From: Planctomycetota bacterium
GTDB lineage: Bacteria; Planctomycetota; UBA1135; UBA2386
Reading direction: 5' to 3'
Assembly: GCA_020638695.1 (NCBI GenBank)
Contig: JACKIB010000005.1
Coordinates: 230,815-294,814 of the forward strand
DNA length: 64,000 bases
Shown: positions 20,240-28,364 of the stretch, in pieces
How positions within the stretch are numbered: position 1 is the stretch's first letter
Layout: the number at the start of each line of letters is the position of its first letter
The notes under the pieces: generated by a model
The model's input: only the letters and a program-made list of their open reading frames with translations
Database searches by the model: none
Told to the model about the DNA's origin: nothing
Translations under genes and position numbers: made by a program

Positions 20240-20581
20240 TCACCGCGGATCGGCAGGTGGCACGGCCCCGGCCGGCGGCTCCGACAGCAGCGCGCCGGCG
20301 AAAATTCCCCGGTGGTCGAGTTCGACCATCAGACTCTGCAGGTCGAGGTCGAGCGCGGCGCGCTGCCGCGCCTCGTCCTCCAAGGTACGCCGCAGCGTCG
20401 CCTCCCGCGCCTGGCGGGCGTTCTCGACGAGGCGCAGCGCCCGTTGCTCGGACAGGGCCGCGACGGTAGTGGAGAAAAAAAGCAGGAGCGCGCCGACCGT
20501 GCTCAGCAGGGTGACGACCAAGGGGAACGGGCTGCCGCCGTCCGCCTGCTCCGGTGTGTTCGCGCTGACCGCCGAGGACAC
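20240..20581 (-). CDS. Small single-pass membrane coiled-coil protein, FtsB/DivIC-like topology
   Basis: A 113 aa protein with GTG start at 20581, only 4 bp after the enolase stop. One membrane helix (about residues 20-41) is followed by an amphipathic heptad-like helix rich in Glu, Arg, Leu and Ala (about 43-90) and a Pro-rich tail. This topology, size and position directly downstream of eno match ftsB/divIC of many bacteria. Sequence identity to FtsB cannot be asserted from sight. If the organism is a planctomycete lacking FtsZ, an FtsB homologue here would be notable. The close spacing makes co-transcription with eno likely. Confidence 0.65.
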   Translation of the reverse strand: MSSAVSANTPEQADGGSPFPLVVTLLSTVGALLLFFSTTVAALSEQRALRLVENARQAREATLRRTLEDEARQRAALDLDLQSLMVELDHRGIFAGALLSEPPAGAVPPADPR

Positions 20582-20585
20582 GTCC

Positions 20586-21845
20586 TCATGCTATGCCATA
20601 GACCGCCGCCGCACCCAGGTTTTCTTCGATCCGTAGCAGCTGGTTGTACTTCGCCACCCGGTCCGATCGGCACGGCGCACCGGTCTTGATCTGCCCGACG
20701 TTGGTGGCGACCGCCAGGTCGGCGATGGTGGTGTCCTCGCTCTCCCCGGAACGGTGCGACATCACCGAAGCCAGGCCGTTGGCCTCCGCGAGGGCGATCG
20801 CCTCGAGGGTTTCCGTCAGGGTGCCGATCTGGTTGACCTTGATCAGGATCGCGTTGCCGGCCCCTTCGTCGATGCCGCGCTGCAGCCGGGCGGTGTTGGT
20901 GACGAACAGGTCGTCGCCGACGAGTTGCACCTTGTCGCCGATCGCCTGCGTCAGCGCCTGCCAGCCGGCCCAGTCGTCCTCCGCCATGCCGTCTTCGATG
21001 CTGAAGATCGGGTACTTCTCGCACCAGCCGCGGTACAGCTGCACCATCGCTTCCGGATCGAGGACCTTGCCCTCGCCCTCGAGGTGATACTTGCCGTCCC
21101 TGAAGATCTCGGTGCTGGCGACGTCGAGTGCCAAGTAGATGTCTTCCCCGGCGCGGTAGCCGGCCTTCTCGATCGACTCGAGGATCACCTCGATCGCCTC
21201 CTCGTTGGACCGCAGGTTGGGCGCGAAGCCACCCTCGTCACCGACTCCGGTGCCCAGGCCCTTGCTGGCGAGCACCTTCTTGAGGTGGTGGTAGACCTCG
21301 GCGCCCATGCGCAGCGCCTCGGCGAAGGTCGGTGCGCCGGTCGGCATGACCATGAACTCCTGGAAGTCGACGTTGTTGTCGGCGTGCTGCCCGCCGTTGA
21401 GGATGTTCATCATCGGGCAGGGAAGCCGCCGCGCGCCGACCCCACCGACGTAGCGGTACAGCGGCAGCTCCGCTTCCATCGCGGCCGCCTTGGCGGTGGC
21501 GAGGCTCGCGCCGAGGATCGCGTTGGCCCCCAGCTTGCTCTTGTCCTTGGTGCCGTCCAACTCCCGCAGGGTGGTGTCGATCGCCACCTGGTCCTGGGCG
21601 TCATGGCCCAGCAGCGCGTCGAGGATGTCCTCGTTGACGTGGTGCACCGCGTTCTGCACCCCCTTGCCGAGGTAGCGTGGCCCCCCGTCGCGCAGCTCGA
21701 CAGCCTCGTGGGCACCGGTCGAGGCGCCGGACGGGACGATGACGGCGCCGACCGCGCCGGATTCGAGCTCGACTTCGACTTCGACCGTCGGGTTGCCGCG
21801 CGAATCGAGGACCTCGCGGCCGTGGACACTGGTGATGATGCTCAT
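20586..21845 (-). CDS. eno: Enolase
   Basis: A 419 aa enolase, converting 2-phosphoglycerate to phosphoenolpyruvate in glycolysis and gluconeogenesis. It has the N-terminal REVLDSRGNPTVEVEV, the GASTGAHEAVELRDGG loop, the NILNGGQHADNNVDFQEFM segment, and the signature ILIKVNQIGTLTET containing the catalytic lysine, followed by SHRSGE. The length is close to the family norm, slightly short at the C-terminus. A weak GAGAAA precedes the ATG. The downstream small membrane protein gene is almost contiguous. Confidence 0.98.
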   Translation of the reverse strand: MSIITSVHGREVLDSRGNPTVEVEVELESGAVGAVIVPSGASTGAHEAVELRDGGPRYLGKGVQNAVHHVNEDILDALLGHDAQDQVAIDTTLRELDGTKDKSKLGANAILGASLATAKAAAMEAELPLYRYVGGVGARRLPCPMMNILNGGQHADNNVDFQEFMVMPTGAPTFAEALRMGAEVYHHLKKVLASKGLGTGVGDEGGFAPNLRSNEEAIEVILESIEKAGYRAGEDIYLALDVASTEIFRDGKYHLEGEGKVLDPEAMVQLYRGWCEKYPIFSIEDGMAEDDWAGWQALTQAIGDKVQLVGDDLFVTNTARLQRGIDEGAGNAILIKVNQIGTLTETLEAIALAEANGLASVMSHRSGESEDTTIADLAVATNVGQIKTGAPCRSDRVAKYNQLLRIEENLGAAAVYGIA

Positions 21846-21915
21846 TTCTCGTTGGAACGCGTGGCTGTTGCTGGGCGGCCCCGCCGGCGGCCATCATGGC
21901 CGGGCCGGGGAGCGT

Positions 21916-22692
21916 TCAAACCCAGGAGTTGGTCAGGATTTCGCCGATTCCCCCCGCACCCGGCACGATGTACTGGTGTTCGGTCAGTCCACGCTCGCGT
22001 TCGGGGAAGGCGCCCGGGAGGGTGTCCAGCACCTCGGCCGCCGACAGCCCGCGGTCGAATCGACCGGCGTGGATCCGCAGCTCCGGGTAGCCGGCGGTGA
22101 GGCGTTGCAGCGCTTCGGGAGTCACCATCAGGTGCGCCGCGACGAACCGCGCCGGCGGAGCGCCTTCCATCGCGTTGTAGATCTCGATGGTGCGGGCGAT
22201 CGTCCCACCGGTGGCGCCCATCGGATCGGGGATCAGTACCACTGCACCGGCCGCGGACCCGCCGATCTTCGAGCCCTCGGTGCGTACCCCGGTCACCCGG
22301 CCGTCGCCGTCCAAGGTGCGCGACATGGTGAGGAAGTCGAGCCGGACGTTCTCCGGCGGCAGCACCTGGCAGGCCGCCTCGTAGCAGACCTGGGCTGGCA
22401 GGATGCCGCCACGCACGATTCCGGCGACCACCAGCGGGGTCTCCGGGCACAGCGCGGGCCCGGTGTAGACCCCGCGCGGTTCGCTGGCGAGCATCCGTGT
22501 CGGGGCGCGCACGTCGGTGCGCGGGAACTCCGCGCCGAGTACGTCCGCGGCGAGGAAGCGGTAGGCCGCGCGGACCAGCTCGGCAATGTCGCGGAGCGGT
22601 GTGTCCGGCGCGCCGATCCGCACCAGCAACGAGCGCAGCCACAGGTTGTCGGACAGGTGGACGTGTGGGCCGTACTGGTGTTCGAGGGCCAT
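21916..22692 (-). CDS. upp: Uracil phosphoribosyltransferase-family protein
   Basis: A 258 aa protein of the UPRTase family, which makes UMP from uracil and PRPP. The PRPP-binding loop reads VLIPDPMGATGGT, where classical enzymes have DPMLATGGS. The C-terminal uracil-binding region reads YIVPGAGGIGEIL, where YIxPGlGDaGDR is usual. The N-terminal part is somewhat longer than in E. coli Upp (208 aa). These substitutions leave substrate specificity open: a UPRTase variant or a related phosphoribosyltransferase. It is transcribed divergently from hpt, and both fit base salvage. Confidence 0.8.
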   Translation of the reverse strand: MALEHQYGPHVHLSDNLWLRSLLVRIGAPDTPLRDIAELVRAAYRFLAADVLGAEFPRTDVRAPTRMLASEPRGVYTGPALCPETPLVVAGIVRGGILPAQVCYEAACQVLPPENVRLDFLTMSRTLDGDGRVTGVRTEGSKIGGSAAGAVVLIPDPMGATGGTIARTIEIYNAMEGAPPARFVAAHLMVTPEALQRLTAGYPELRIHAGRFDRGLSAAEVLDTLPGAFPERERGLTEHQYIVPGAGGIGEILTNSWV

Positions 22693-22709
22693 GAGAGTCG
22701 GGTTCGGAC

Positions 22710-22715
22710 ATGGTA
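22710..22715 (-). promoter_or_regulatory. Candidate -10 box (TACCAT) for the UPRT-like gene
   Basis: TACCAT on the minus strand, 17 nt before the ATG at 22692, in the 91 bp divergent region shared with hpt. Identical to the hexamer before the gene starting at 1797. Confidence 0.35.
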
Positions 22716-22754
22716 GCCCGCGAGGCCGGCCAGGTCTCTGCTCGACCCGTTCGC

Positions 22755-22760
22755 TATAGT
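22755..22760 (+). promoter_or_regulatory. Candidate -10 box (TATAGT) for hpt
   Basis: TATAGT lies 23 nt before the hpt ATG in the divergent intergenic region. It is the best match to TATAAT in the window. No TTGACA-like element is present at the usual distance. Confidence 0.4.
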
Positions 22761-22783
22761 CCCGGGCCCCCGCACGCGACCCG

Positions 22784-23311
22784 ATGCATCAATTCCGGAC
22801 CCTGATCGCCGCCGACGCCGTGCAGCGCCGGATCGGCGAGATCGCCGCCGACCTCCGCAACCGCTACCCCGACACCCCCCCGTGCGTGATCGCCGTGATG
22901 GAGGGGGCACGCGTGTTCGCCGAAGCCTTGTTGCGGCACCTCCCCTGGGACGTCCCGCTGGAGGGCATCCGGGCCAGCAGCTACGGCAACGAAACGACCA
23001 GCGGCGGCACCGTCCACGTCGACGGGGACCACGGAGTAGACGTCGCGGGTCGGCCCGTGCTGTTGCTCGAGGACATCGTCGACACCGGCCGCACCGTGGA
23101 TCGATTGCGCGGCATGCTGCTCCAACACGGGGCGACCGAGGTCCACGTGGCGACGCTGCTCAGCAAGCCCTCGCGCCGGGTGGTCGAGGTCGAGCTCGAA
23201 CACGTCGGCTTCGAGATTCCCGACGAGTTCGTCATCGGATTCGGCATGGACTTCGCCGGGAACTTCCGCGAGCTCGACCACATCGCGATCTACGAACCGT
23301 CGGCCGACTGA
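22784..23311 (+). CDS. hpt: Hypoxanthine phosphoribosyltransferase
   Basis: A 175 aa phosphoribosyltransferase of the HPRT type, converting hypoxanthine or guanine with PRPP to IMP or GMP. The PRPP loop LLEDIVDTGRT is canonical, and the purine-contact region ends with FVIGFGMDF as in bacterial Hpt. An early VMEGARVFAEALLRHL corresponds to the flexible-loop region. The length equals the family norm. It forms a divergent pair with the UPRT-like gene, and the nucleoside transporter and purine nucleoside phosphorylase about 11 kb away would supply its substrate. Confidence 0.94.
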   Translation: MHQFRTLIAADAVQRRIGEIAADLRNRYPDTPPCVIAVMEGARVFAEALLRHLPWDVPLEGIRASSYGNETTSGGTVHVDGDHGVDVAGRPVLLLEDIVDTGRTVDRLRGMLLQHGATEVHVATLLSKPSRRVVEVELEHVGFEIPDEFVIGFGMDFAGNFRELDHIAIYEPSAD

Positions 23312-23313
23312 AG

Positions 23314-23330
23314 CCGAGCCCGGTCCTCGG
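23314..23330. terminator. Hairpin between convergent genes
   Basis: CCGAG and CTCGG separated by 7 nt lie in the 25 bp gap between the convergent hpt and S46 peptidase genes. No T tract follows on either strand. Confidence 0.35.
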
Positions 23331-23336
23331 TGGGGG

Positions 23337-25517
23337 TCAGCGGCGCGATCCGGCGCGCGATGCACCCGCGCTCATCTCTTGTAGCAGGTGCTTGGCCGGC
23401 ACCACCTGCTCGAGGAACCACAGCACGTAGCGGATGTCGACGCTGATGTTGCGCGAGCGCTGTTCGTTCCAGCCGTAGTCGCCGCTCACACTCTCGAATG
23501 CGCGATCGAAGTTCAACCCGACCAGCTCGCCCTTGCCGTTGATCAGTGGCGAGCCCGAGTTGCCGCCCGTGGTGTCACCGTCGGCCAGGAAGCAGACCGG
23601 CACATCGCCGATCGCCTGGTCGAAGTAGGCGCTACGGTCGCGGTTGCGCGCGGCCTTGCGCAGCGCCGCCGGCACCGCGAACGGATCCTTGCCGGTGTCC
23701 TTCTCCAGGATTCCGGACACGGTGGTGTGCGGCGGATACCACACTCCGTCGCGCGGCTGATAGCCCTTGACCGTCGCGATCGCCACCCGCAGTGTGCTGT
23801 TGGCATCCGGGTAGAACGACTTGCCGCGCCACTGCTGCTGCGCCGAGATCCACCGCGGCCCGACGACCATCCGCCGGCCCTCGTCCTCGGTGTGCCGGCG
23901 GCGGTAGTCCGCCAGCTCGCCGGCGAGTGCGCGTGCCAACGCGACCGTCGGGTCGGTGTGGTCGGTGAGCCCCTGCATGCCGCCCTTCAGCAGCGCCTTG
24001 CGGCCCTCGGGCGAGGCCAACGGCGAGGCGGCGAGCAGCTTGCGCAGCCCGGCGAGATCCTTCGCGTCGAACGCTTCGACCCCGCGCAAACGCTGCGACT
24101 CCGGCAGTCGGCGCGCTTCCGCGAGCAAGTAGAGCAGCACCGGGGCCTGCACCTCGGACAGGTCGCGGTCGGTGGTCTTGCTCTGCACCGCCCGCGCCAG
24201 TCCGCGGCTGATCTGCACCGGCTGGCCTTCTCGCTGGCCGTGAATCGCCGCCAGCAACTGCACCGAAGTGCTCAGCCACGGCAGCACCCGCGACGACATC
24301 AAGTTGACGAACAGCAGGTCTCGAAGCGTGGTGGTCGCCGCCGTCGCGTCGAGCTCGCGCAGCTCCTGCAGCACCGCGCCGTACTTCTCCTTGCGCTGCG
24401 GGTCGGCTTCGACCCAGCGGAGGAACTGTTCCTCCTGCTCGCTCTTCAGCTGCACCGTGGCGTTGCGTGCCAGTCCCTTGACCATCCCGAGGGCGTTCTT
24501 CTGCACGTTGGCCAGGCTCTTGATCGTCGCCGAGTAGCGCAGCTGCATCGCTGCATCGCCGCCGCAGGCCTTCTCGATGCGTTCGATCACCCCGGTCAGC
24601 AGCTCGTGACGCATCGGGTAGTAGATCCCCTGGCGGTCAGCCACCGCGGCCGCCGTCAGGTAGCGCTCGGTGCTTCCGGGGTAGCCGAGGATCAGCACCA
24701 GGTCGCCGCGGTGCACGCCCTTTTGCGACACCGTGAGCCAGTGCTGCGGGCGGAACGGCACGTTGTCGGCGTGGTAGCCACGCGGTTTGCCGTCCGGCGC
24801 CACGTAGGCGCGGAAGAACGTGAAGTCGCCGGTGTGCCGCGGCCACTCCCAGTTGTCGACCTCGCCGCCGAACTCCCCGACGCTGCGCGGTGGGGCGTAG
24901 ACCAGCCGCACGTCACGGATCACTGTGCGGTAGTACAGGTGGTACTCGCGGCCCTCGAAGAACGACGCCACCGAGCAGGTGGTGTTCGGATCCTTCTGCT
25001 CGGGGTTGGCGGGGTCGCGTTCTCCTTCGGCCTCGATCTGGCGGAGCGTGGCGGTGGTGACCCGCACCCGCTCGATCGGACTCCGCGCTGACGCCTGGGC
25101 GGCGTGGACCCGCGCGGTGACGTCCTCGATGCGCCGCACCACCGCGAGGTGCATCCCGGTGCGTGCTTCACCGGCGCGGTCGGCCGCGACGAACCCGTCG
25201 CGCACGTAGTTCTTCTCGACGCTGCTCAACTGCTGGATGGCGCCGAACCCGCAGTGGTGGTTGGTGATCACCAGCCCCTGGTCGGACACGAACGACGCGG
25301 TGCACCCCCAGCGTCCGCCCGTGCCGATCTGGACCGCGGCCGACAGCACGCCGCCCTTGGTCGGGTGCCAGAATTCGTCCTTGGTCAGCTTCATGCCGCG
25401 CGCTTCGAGCGCCTTCCAATCCATCTCGCGGACCTGACTCGGCAGCCACTGTCCCTCGTCGGGCAGGGCGGTGAGGCAGAGGCAGGCGAGCAGGCCGAGC
25501 AGGGGTTTGACGATCAT
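23337..25517 (-). CDS. S46-family dipeptidyl-peptidase (DPP7/DPP11-like), secreted
   Basis: Start ATG at 25517 gives 726 aa with a signal peptide (MIVKPLLGLLACLCLTALP). The family S46 trypsin-like fold is clear. The catalytic His is in TNHHCGFG (about residue 87), the Asp follows VDNWEWPRHTGDF, and the Ser is in GGNSGSP (S654). The length matches characterised S46 peptidases, which remove dipeptides from peptide N-termini outside the cytoplasm. The residue that separates acidic (DPP11) from hydrophobic (DPP7) specificity cannot be placed by eye. The all-helical insert between the two beta-barrels is present. It is a probable nutrient peptidase. Confidence 0.95.
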   Translation of the reverse strand: MIVKPLLGLLACLCLTALPDEGQWLPSQVREMDWKALEARGMKLTKDEFWHPTKGGVLSAAVQIGTGGRWGCTASFVSDQGLVITNHHCGFGAIQQLSSVEKNYVRDGFVAADRAGEARTGMHLAVVRRIEDVTARVHAAQASARSPIERVRVTTATLRQIEAEGERDPANPEQKDPNTTCSVASFFEGREYHLYYRTVIRDVRLVYAPPRSVGEFGGEVDNWEWPRHTGDFTFFRAYVAPDGKPRGYHADNVPFRPQHWLTVSQKGVHRGDLVLILGYPGSTERYLTAAAVADRQGIYYPMRHELLTGVIERIEKACGGDAAMQLRYSATIKSLANVQKNALGMVKGLARNATVQLKSEQEEQFLRWVEADPQRKEKYGAVLQELRELDATAATTTLRDLLFVNLMSSRVLPWLSTSVQLLAAIHGQREGQPVQISRGLARAVQSKTTDRDLSEVQAPVLLYLLAEARRLPESQRLRGVEAFDAKDLAGLRKLLAASPLASPEGRKALLKGGMQGLTDHTDPTVALARALAGELADYRRRHTEDEGRRMVVGPRWISAQQQWRGKSFYPDANSTLRVAIATVKGYQPRDGVWYPPHTTVSGILEKDTGKDPFAVPAALRKAARNRDRSAYFDQAIGDVPVCFLADGDTTGGNSGSPLINGKGELVGLNFDRAFESVSGDYGWNEQRSRNISVDIRYVLWFLEQVVPAKHLLQEMSAGASRAGSRR

Positions 25518-25544
25518 CGGATTGCGGGGCGGGGGTCGGGGCGC

Positions 25545-25550
25545 AGTGTA
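25545..25550 (-). promoter_or_regulatory. Candidate -10 box (TACACT) for the S46 peptidase
   Basis: TACACT on the minus strand, 27 nt upstream of the ATG. The same hexamer precedes the divergent metallophosphoesterase gene at 25675-25680. Confidence 0.35.
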
Positions 25551-25674
25551 GAGGGGTACGGGCCCGGACCACTCACGGCCGAGCTGCTGCGGGCGCACAA
25601 GGATCGCACGGCTCGATCGACAAAGTCCAGGGCTGGGGAGTGCGGGGCGGTGCGTGTGGTAGCCCGCGGGGTCC

Positions 25675-25680
25675 TACACT
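25675..25680 (+). promoter_or_regulatory. Candidate -10 box (TACACT), leaderless spacing
   Basis: TACACT ends 6 nt before the ATG of the metallophosphoesterase gene. A transcript starting at the usual +1 would begin at or next to the start codon, and no Shine-Dalgarno fits in the gap. Confidence 0.45.
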
Positions 25681-25686
25681 ACGGCG

Positions 25687-26313
25687 ATGGTGCGCCTCGT
25701 GCTGATCTCGGACACGCACAATCGGCACGGAGACCTCGAGCTGCCTGCCGGCGACGTGCTGGTGCACGCGGGCGACGCCACCGGCCGGGGGACCCTCCCC
25801 GAGTGCGCCGCGTTCCTCGCTTGGCTCGGCGCGCAGCCGCACCCGCACAAGGTGCTGATCGCGGGCAACCACGACTTCCTGGCCGAACGCGAACCACAGC
25901 GGTTCCGCGCGCTGGTTCCGCCAGGAGTCGTGTATCTGGAGGATGAGTCGGCAGCGGTCGCCGGGCTCACCTTCTGGGGCTCGCCGATCACCCCGTGGTT
26001 CTTCGATTGGGCGTTCAACCGCCAGCGCGGTGCGGAGATCGCGGTGCACTGGGCACGCATTCCGCAGGGCTGTGACGTCCTGGTGACCCACGGGCCGCCG
26101 TACGGAATCCTGGACCGAACCACGCGCGGCGACTACGCAGGGTGCGAAGAGCTGCGTCGGCGGGTCGATGTGGTCGCGCCGAAGTTGCACGTGTTCGGTC
26201 ACATTCACGAAGCGCGCGGCGTGTTGCAGCAGGGCGGTACGACGTTCGTCAACGCCTGTGTGCTGGATGCGGAGTACCGGCTGGCGTCCGAACCCGTGGT
26301 GGTAGACCTCTGA
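25687..26313 (+). CDS. Metallophosphoesterase, calcineurin-like
   Basis: A 208 aa cytoplasmic phosphoesterase with all metal-binding motifs in order: SDTH near the N-terminus, HAGDAT, AGNHDF, THGPP and FGHIHEARG. It resembles the MPPED-type phosphodiesterases and YfcE-like enzymes; the substrate is unknown. The start is ATG without any Shine-Dalgarno, 6 nt after a TACACT box. It is a single-gene unit, divergent from the S46 peptidase and convergent with ispG. Confidence 0.93.
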   Translation: MVRLVLISDTHNRHGDLELPAGDVLVHAGDATGRGTLPECAAFLAWLGAQPHPHKVLIAGNHDFLAEREPQRFRALVPPGVVYLEDESAAVAGLTFWGSPITPWFFDWAFNRQRGAEIAVHWARIPQGCDVLVTHGPPYGILDRTTRGDYAGCEELRRRVDVVAPKLHVFGHIHEARGVLQQGGTTFVNACVLDAEYRLASEPVVVDL

Positions 26314-26314
26314 T

Positions 26315-26333
26315 CCGCGACAGTCGCTCGCGG
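26315..26333. terminator. Hairpin between convergent genes
   Basis: CCGCGA and TCGCGG with a 7 nt loop form a perfect stem in the 30 bp gap between the convergent phosphoesterase and ispG genes. It could serve both directions; there is no T tract. Confidence 0.4.
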
Positions 26334-26343
26334 TCGGTCCGGG

Positions 26344-27561
26344 CTACTGCGGTCGCCGCTTGGCGACGTAGTCCTCGATCAGCGCCAGAAAGTCCTCGGC
26401 CAGCGTTGGTCCTTGGAGCGTGGTCACGTGCGCCCCGTCGATGTAGACCGGCGATCGCGGCGCCTCGCCGGTGCCCGGCAAGCTGATCCCGATGTGCGCA
26501 GCCTTGCTCTCACCGGGGCCGTTCACCACGCACCCCATCACCGCGACCTCGAGCTCGGCGACGCTGGGGTCGGTCTTGCGCCACTCGGGCATCCGCTGCT
26601 CGAGGAACGCCGCGACCCGCTGCGACAGCTCCTGGAAGTACGAGCTGGTGGTGCGTCCGCAACCCGGGCAGGCGGTGACGCTGGGCAGGAACGGCCGAAT
26701 GCCGAGGCTCTGCAGGATCTGCTGGCAAACGCGCACTTCCTCGGTTCGCGCGCCGCCGGGTGGTGGCGTGAGCGACACGCGGATCGTGTCGCCGACCCCC
26801 TGCTGCAGCAGGATCGACAGGGCTGCGGTGGACGAGACGATCCCCTTCACCCCCATGCCGGCCTCGGTGAGTCCGAGGTGCAGGGCGTGGTCGGTGCGCT
26901 CGCTGAGCAGCGTGTAGACGCGCACCAGGCGCTGCACGTTGCTGATCTTGGCGCTCAGGATGATTCGGTCGCGGCCGAGCCCCAGGTGCTCCGCAGCGTG
27001 TGCCGACTGCAGCGCGCTCTCGACCATCGCCTCGAGCAGCACGGCGTCGCTGTCCTGTGGCGTCGCACTGCGTGCGTTCGCTTCCATCCGGTCGGACAGC
27101 AGTTCTTGGTCGAGCGATCCGGCGTTCACGCCGATGCGCACCGGACGGTCGAAGTCGCGTGCCACCCGGATCATGGTGGCGAAGTTCTGGTCGTGCTTGT
27201 CGCCGCGCCCGACGTTCCCCGGGTTGATGCGGTACTTGTCCAGACAGCGGGCGGTCTCCGGGTGCTCGGTGAGCAGGAGGTGGCCGTTGTAGTGGAAGTC
27301 ACCGACCAGCGGCACGCGCAACCCGAGGTCGTCCAGGCGCTGTCGGATCTCGGGCACCGCCGCCGCTGCGGCGTGGTTGTTCACCGTGATGCGCACCAAC
27401 TCCGAGCCGGCACGGAACAGCTCGGCGACCTGGGTTGCGGTGGCCGCGGCGTCCGCGGTGTCAGTGTTGGTCATCGACTGGACGACGACCGGATGGCCGC
27501 CGCCGACCAGGACATCGGCGACCGGCACGGGAACGGTTGGACGGCGCTTGGGGATCAGCAT
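26344..27561 (-). CDS. ispG: 4-hydroxy-3-methylbut-2-en-1-yl diphosphate synthase
   Basis: A 405 aa IspG (GcpE), the [4Fe-4S] enzyme of the MEP isoprenoid pathway that converts MEcPP to HMBPP. The start ATG at 27561 gives the typical N-terminus (VGGGHPVVVQSMTNTDTAD). The cluster ligands are visible: CPGCGRT (about C298 and C301) and GCVVNGPGE (about C344). The FHYNGHLLL and RINPGNVG segments of the TIM barrel are intact. The short two-domain bacterial form is present. A TAGAGT box lies 11 nt before the start. It indicates the non-mevalonate route in this organism. Confidence 0.97.
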   Translation of the reverse strand: MLIPKRRPTVPVPVADVLVGGGHPVVVQSMTNTDTADAAATATQVAELFRAGSELVRITVNNHAAAAAVPEIRQRLDDLGLRVPLVGDFHYNGHLLLTEHPETARCLDKYRINPGNVGRGDKHDQNFATMIRVARDFDRPVRIGVNAGSLDQELLSDRMEANARSATPQDSDAVLLEAMVESALQSAHAAEHLGLGRDRIILSAKISNVQRLVRVYTLLSERTDHALHLGLTEAGMGVKGIVSSTAALSILLQQGVGDTIRVSLTPPPGGARTEEVRVCQQILQSLGIRPFLPSVTACPGCGRTTSSYFQELSQRVAAFLEQRMPEWRKTDPSVAELEVAVMGCVVNGPGESKAAHIGISLPGTGEAPRSPVYIDGAHVTTLQGPTLAEDFLALIEDYVAKRRPQ

Positions 27562-27572
27562 CTGCGGTGCGC

Positions 27573-27578
27573 ACTCTA
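27573..27578 (-). promoter_or_regulatory. Candidate -10 box (TAGAGT) for ispG
   Basis: TAGAGT on the minus strand, 11 nt before the ispG ATG. It fits the TA---T series seen before other leading genes. Confidence 0.3.
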
Positions 27579-27792
27579 CCGGACCGAGGACCGGTCGGTC
27601 CTCGCCGTGTTGCGGCGGTGTGCTCCGAAGGGCCGGCGGATGCCGCGGGGCACGCCCCGGCACGCGGACGGGACCGTGCTGCGGTGGCTCGGTGGCGGCC
27701 GGGCTGGAGTACTGTGGGGCCCGATCAGACCGGTGTCATCACAGCGATCTGGCGGGTCAGCTGCTGGAGACGCGATTTCGGCGCGGGCCCGG

Positions 27793-28287
27793 CTACTGGA
27801 TCGTGACCGCCAGCGTCGGAGTGAACGCGGGGGAGGCGGTGCGCAGCGACTGCACCACGCCTTGCAGGTGGAGTGTGCCGATGGCTCCGTTGGCTGGGAC
27901 GGTGAGCGACAGCGTGTCCTGGCCGATCAGGCACACCGAGATGGCGTTGGGTCGCAGCGTCGTGCCGGCGAGGAACACCAGGATCGGAGGGCCGAGCATC
28001 ATCTGGTTGGCGATGCCGGGGATCGGAGTGCAGCTCGGCGTCGGGGTGCCGAGTGCGAGCAGGTACGGGCTGTTGATCGCGCCGTAGACGTTGATGGTCA
28101 GCGCGCCGCCGCGGAGCACGGTGATCGGCAGCGCCGCGCAGTTGACGGTGGCGCACAGGGTGCCGGCGCGCGCACCGGTGGTGGAGACCACCAGGCCGAC
28201 GTCGGCGGCCTGGGCTCTTACCGAGACTTGGGCGAGGCACGCAGCGAGCGCGCACAGGAACGAGCGAGCGAGGATCTGGATACGCAT
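27793..28287 (-). CDS. Small secreted protein of unknown function
   Basis: A 164 aa protein with ATG at 28287 preceded by GGAGG at 5 nt spacing. A GTG four codons earlier is rejected because it would use up that site. A signal peptide (ending SVRAQA) precedes a beta-rich domain with paired cysteines. Its pattern, ITVLRGGALTINVYGA then LVFLAGTTL then LHLQGVVQS, resembles the C-terminal domain of the two larger secreted proteins encoded nearby. No enzyme motif is seen. It is likely a surface or periplasmic adhesion or filler domain, function unknown. Confidence 0.75.
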   Translation of the reverse strand: MRIQILARSFLCALAACLAQVSVRAQAADVGLVVSTTGARAGTLCATVNCAALPITVLRGGALTINVYGAINSPYLLALGTPTPSCTPIPGIANQMMLGPPILVFLAGTTLRPNAISVCLIGQDTLSLTVPANGAIGTLHLQGVVQSLRTASPAFTPTLAVTIQ

Positions 28288-28325
28288 TCGAGCCTCCACG
28301 AAAGTGTGCCTGCGAGCCTACTCGT

Positions 28326-28351
28326 TTGGCTGGGGGCGAGCCAACGCCCCC
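28326..28351. terminator. Overlapping mutually exclusive hairpins, probable terminator
   Basis: GGGGGCG and CGCCCCC form a 7 bp stem with loop AGCCAA. That loop itself pairs perfectly with TTGGCT immediately upstream, so two stems compete or form a compact pseudoknot-like fold. It lies just downstream of the secreted protein gene that ends at 28365. Confidence 0.45.
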
Positions 28352-28364
28352 GTGGCGCCCGCGA

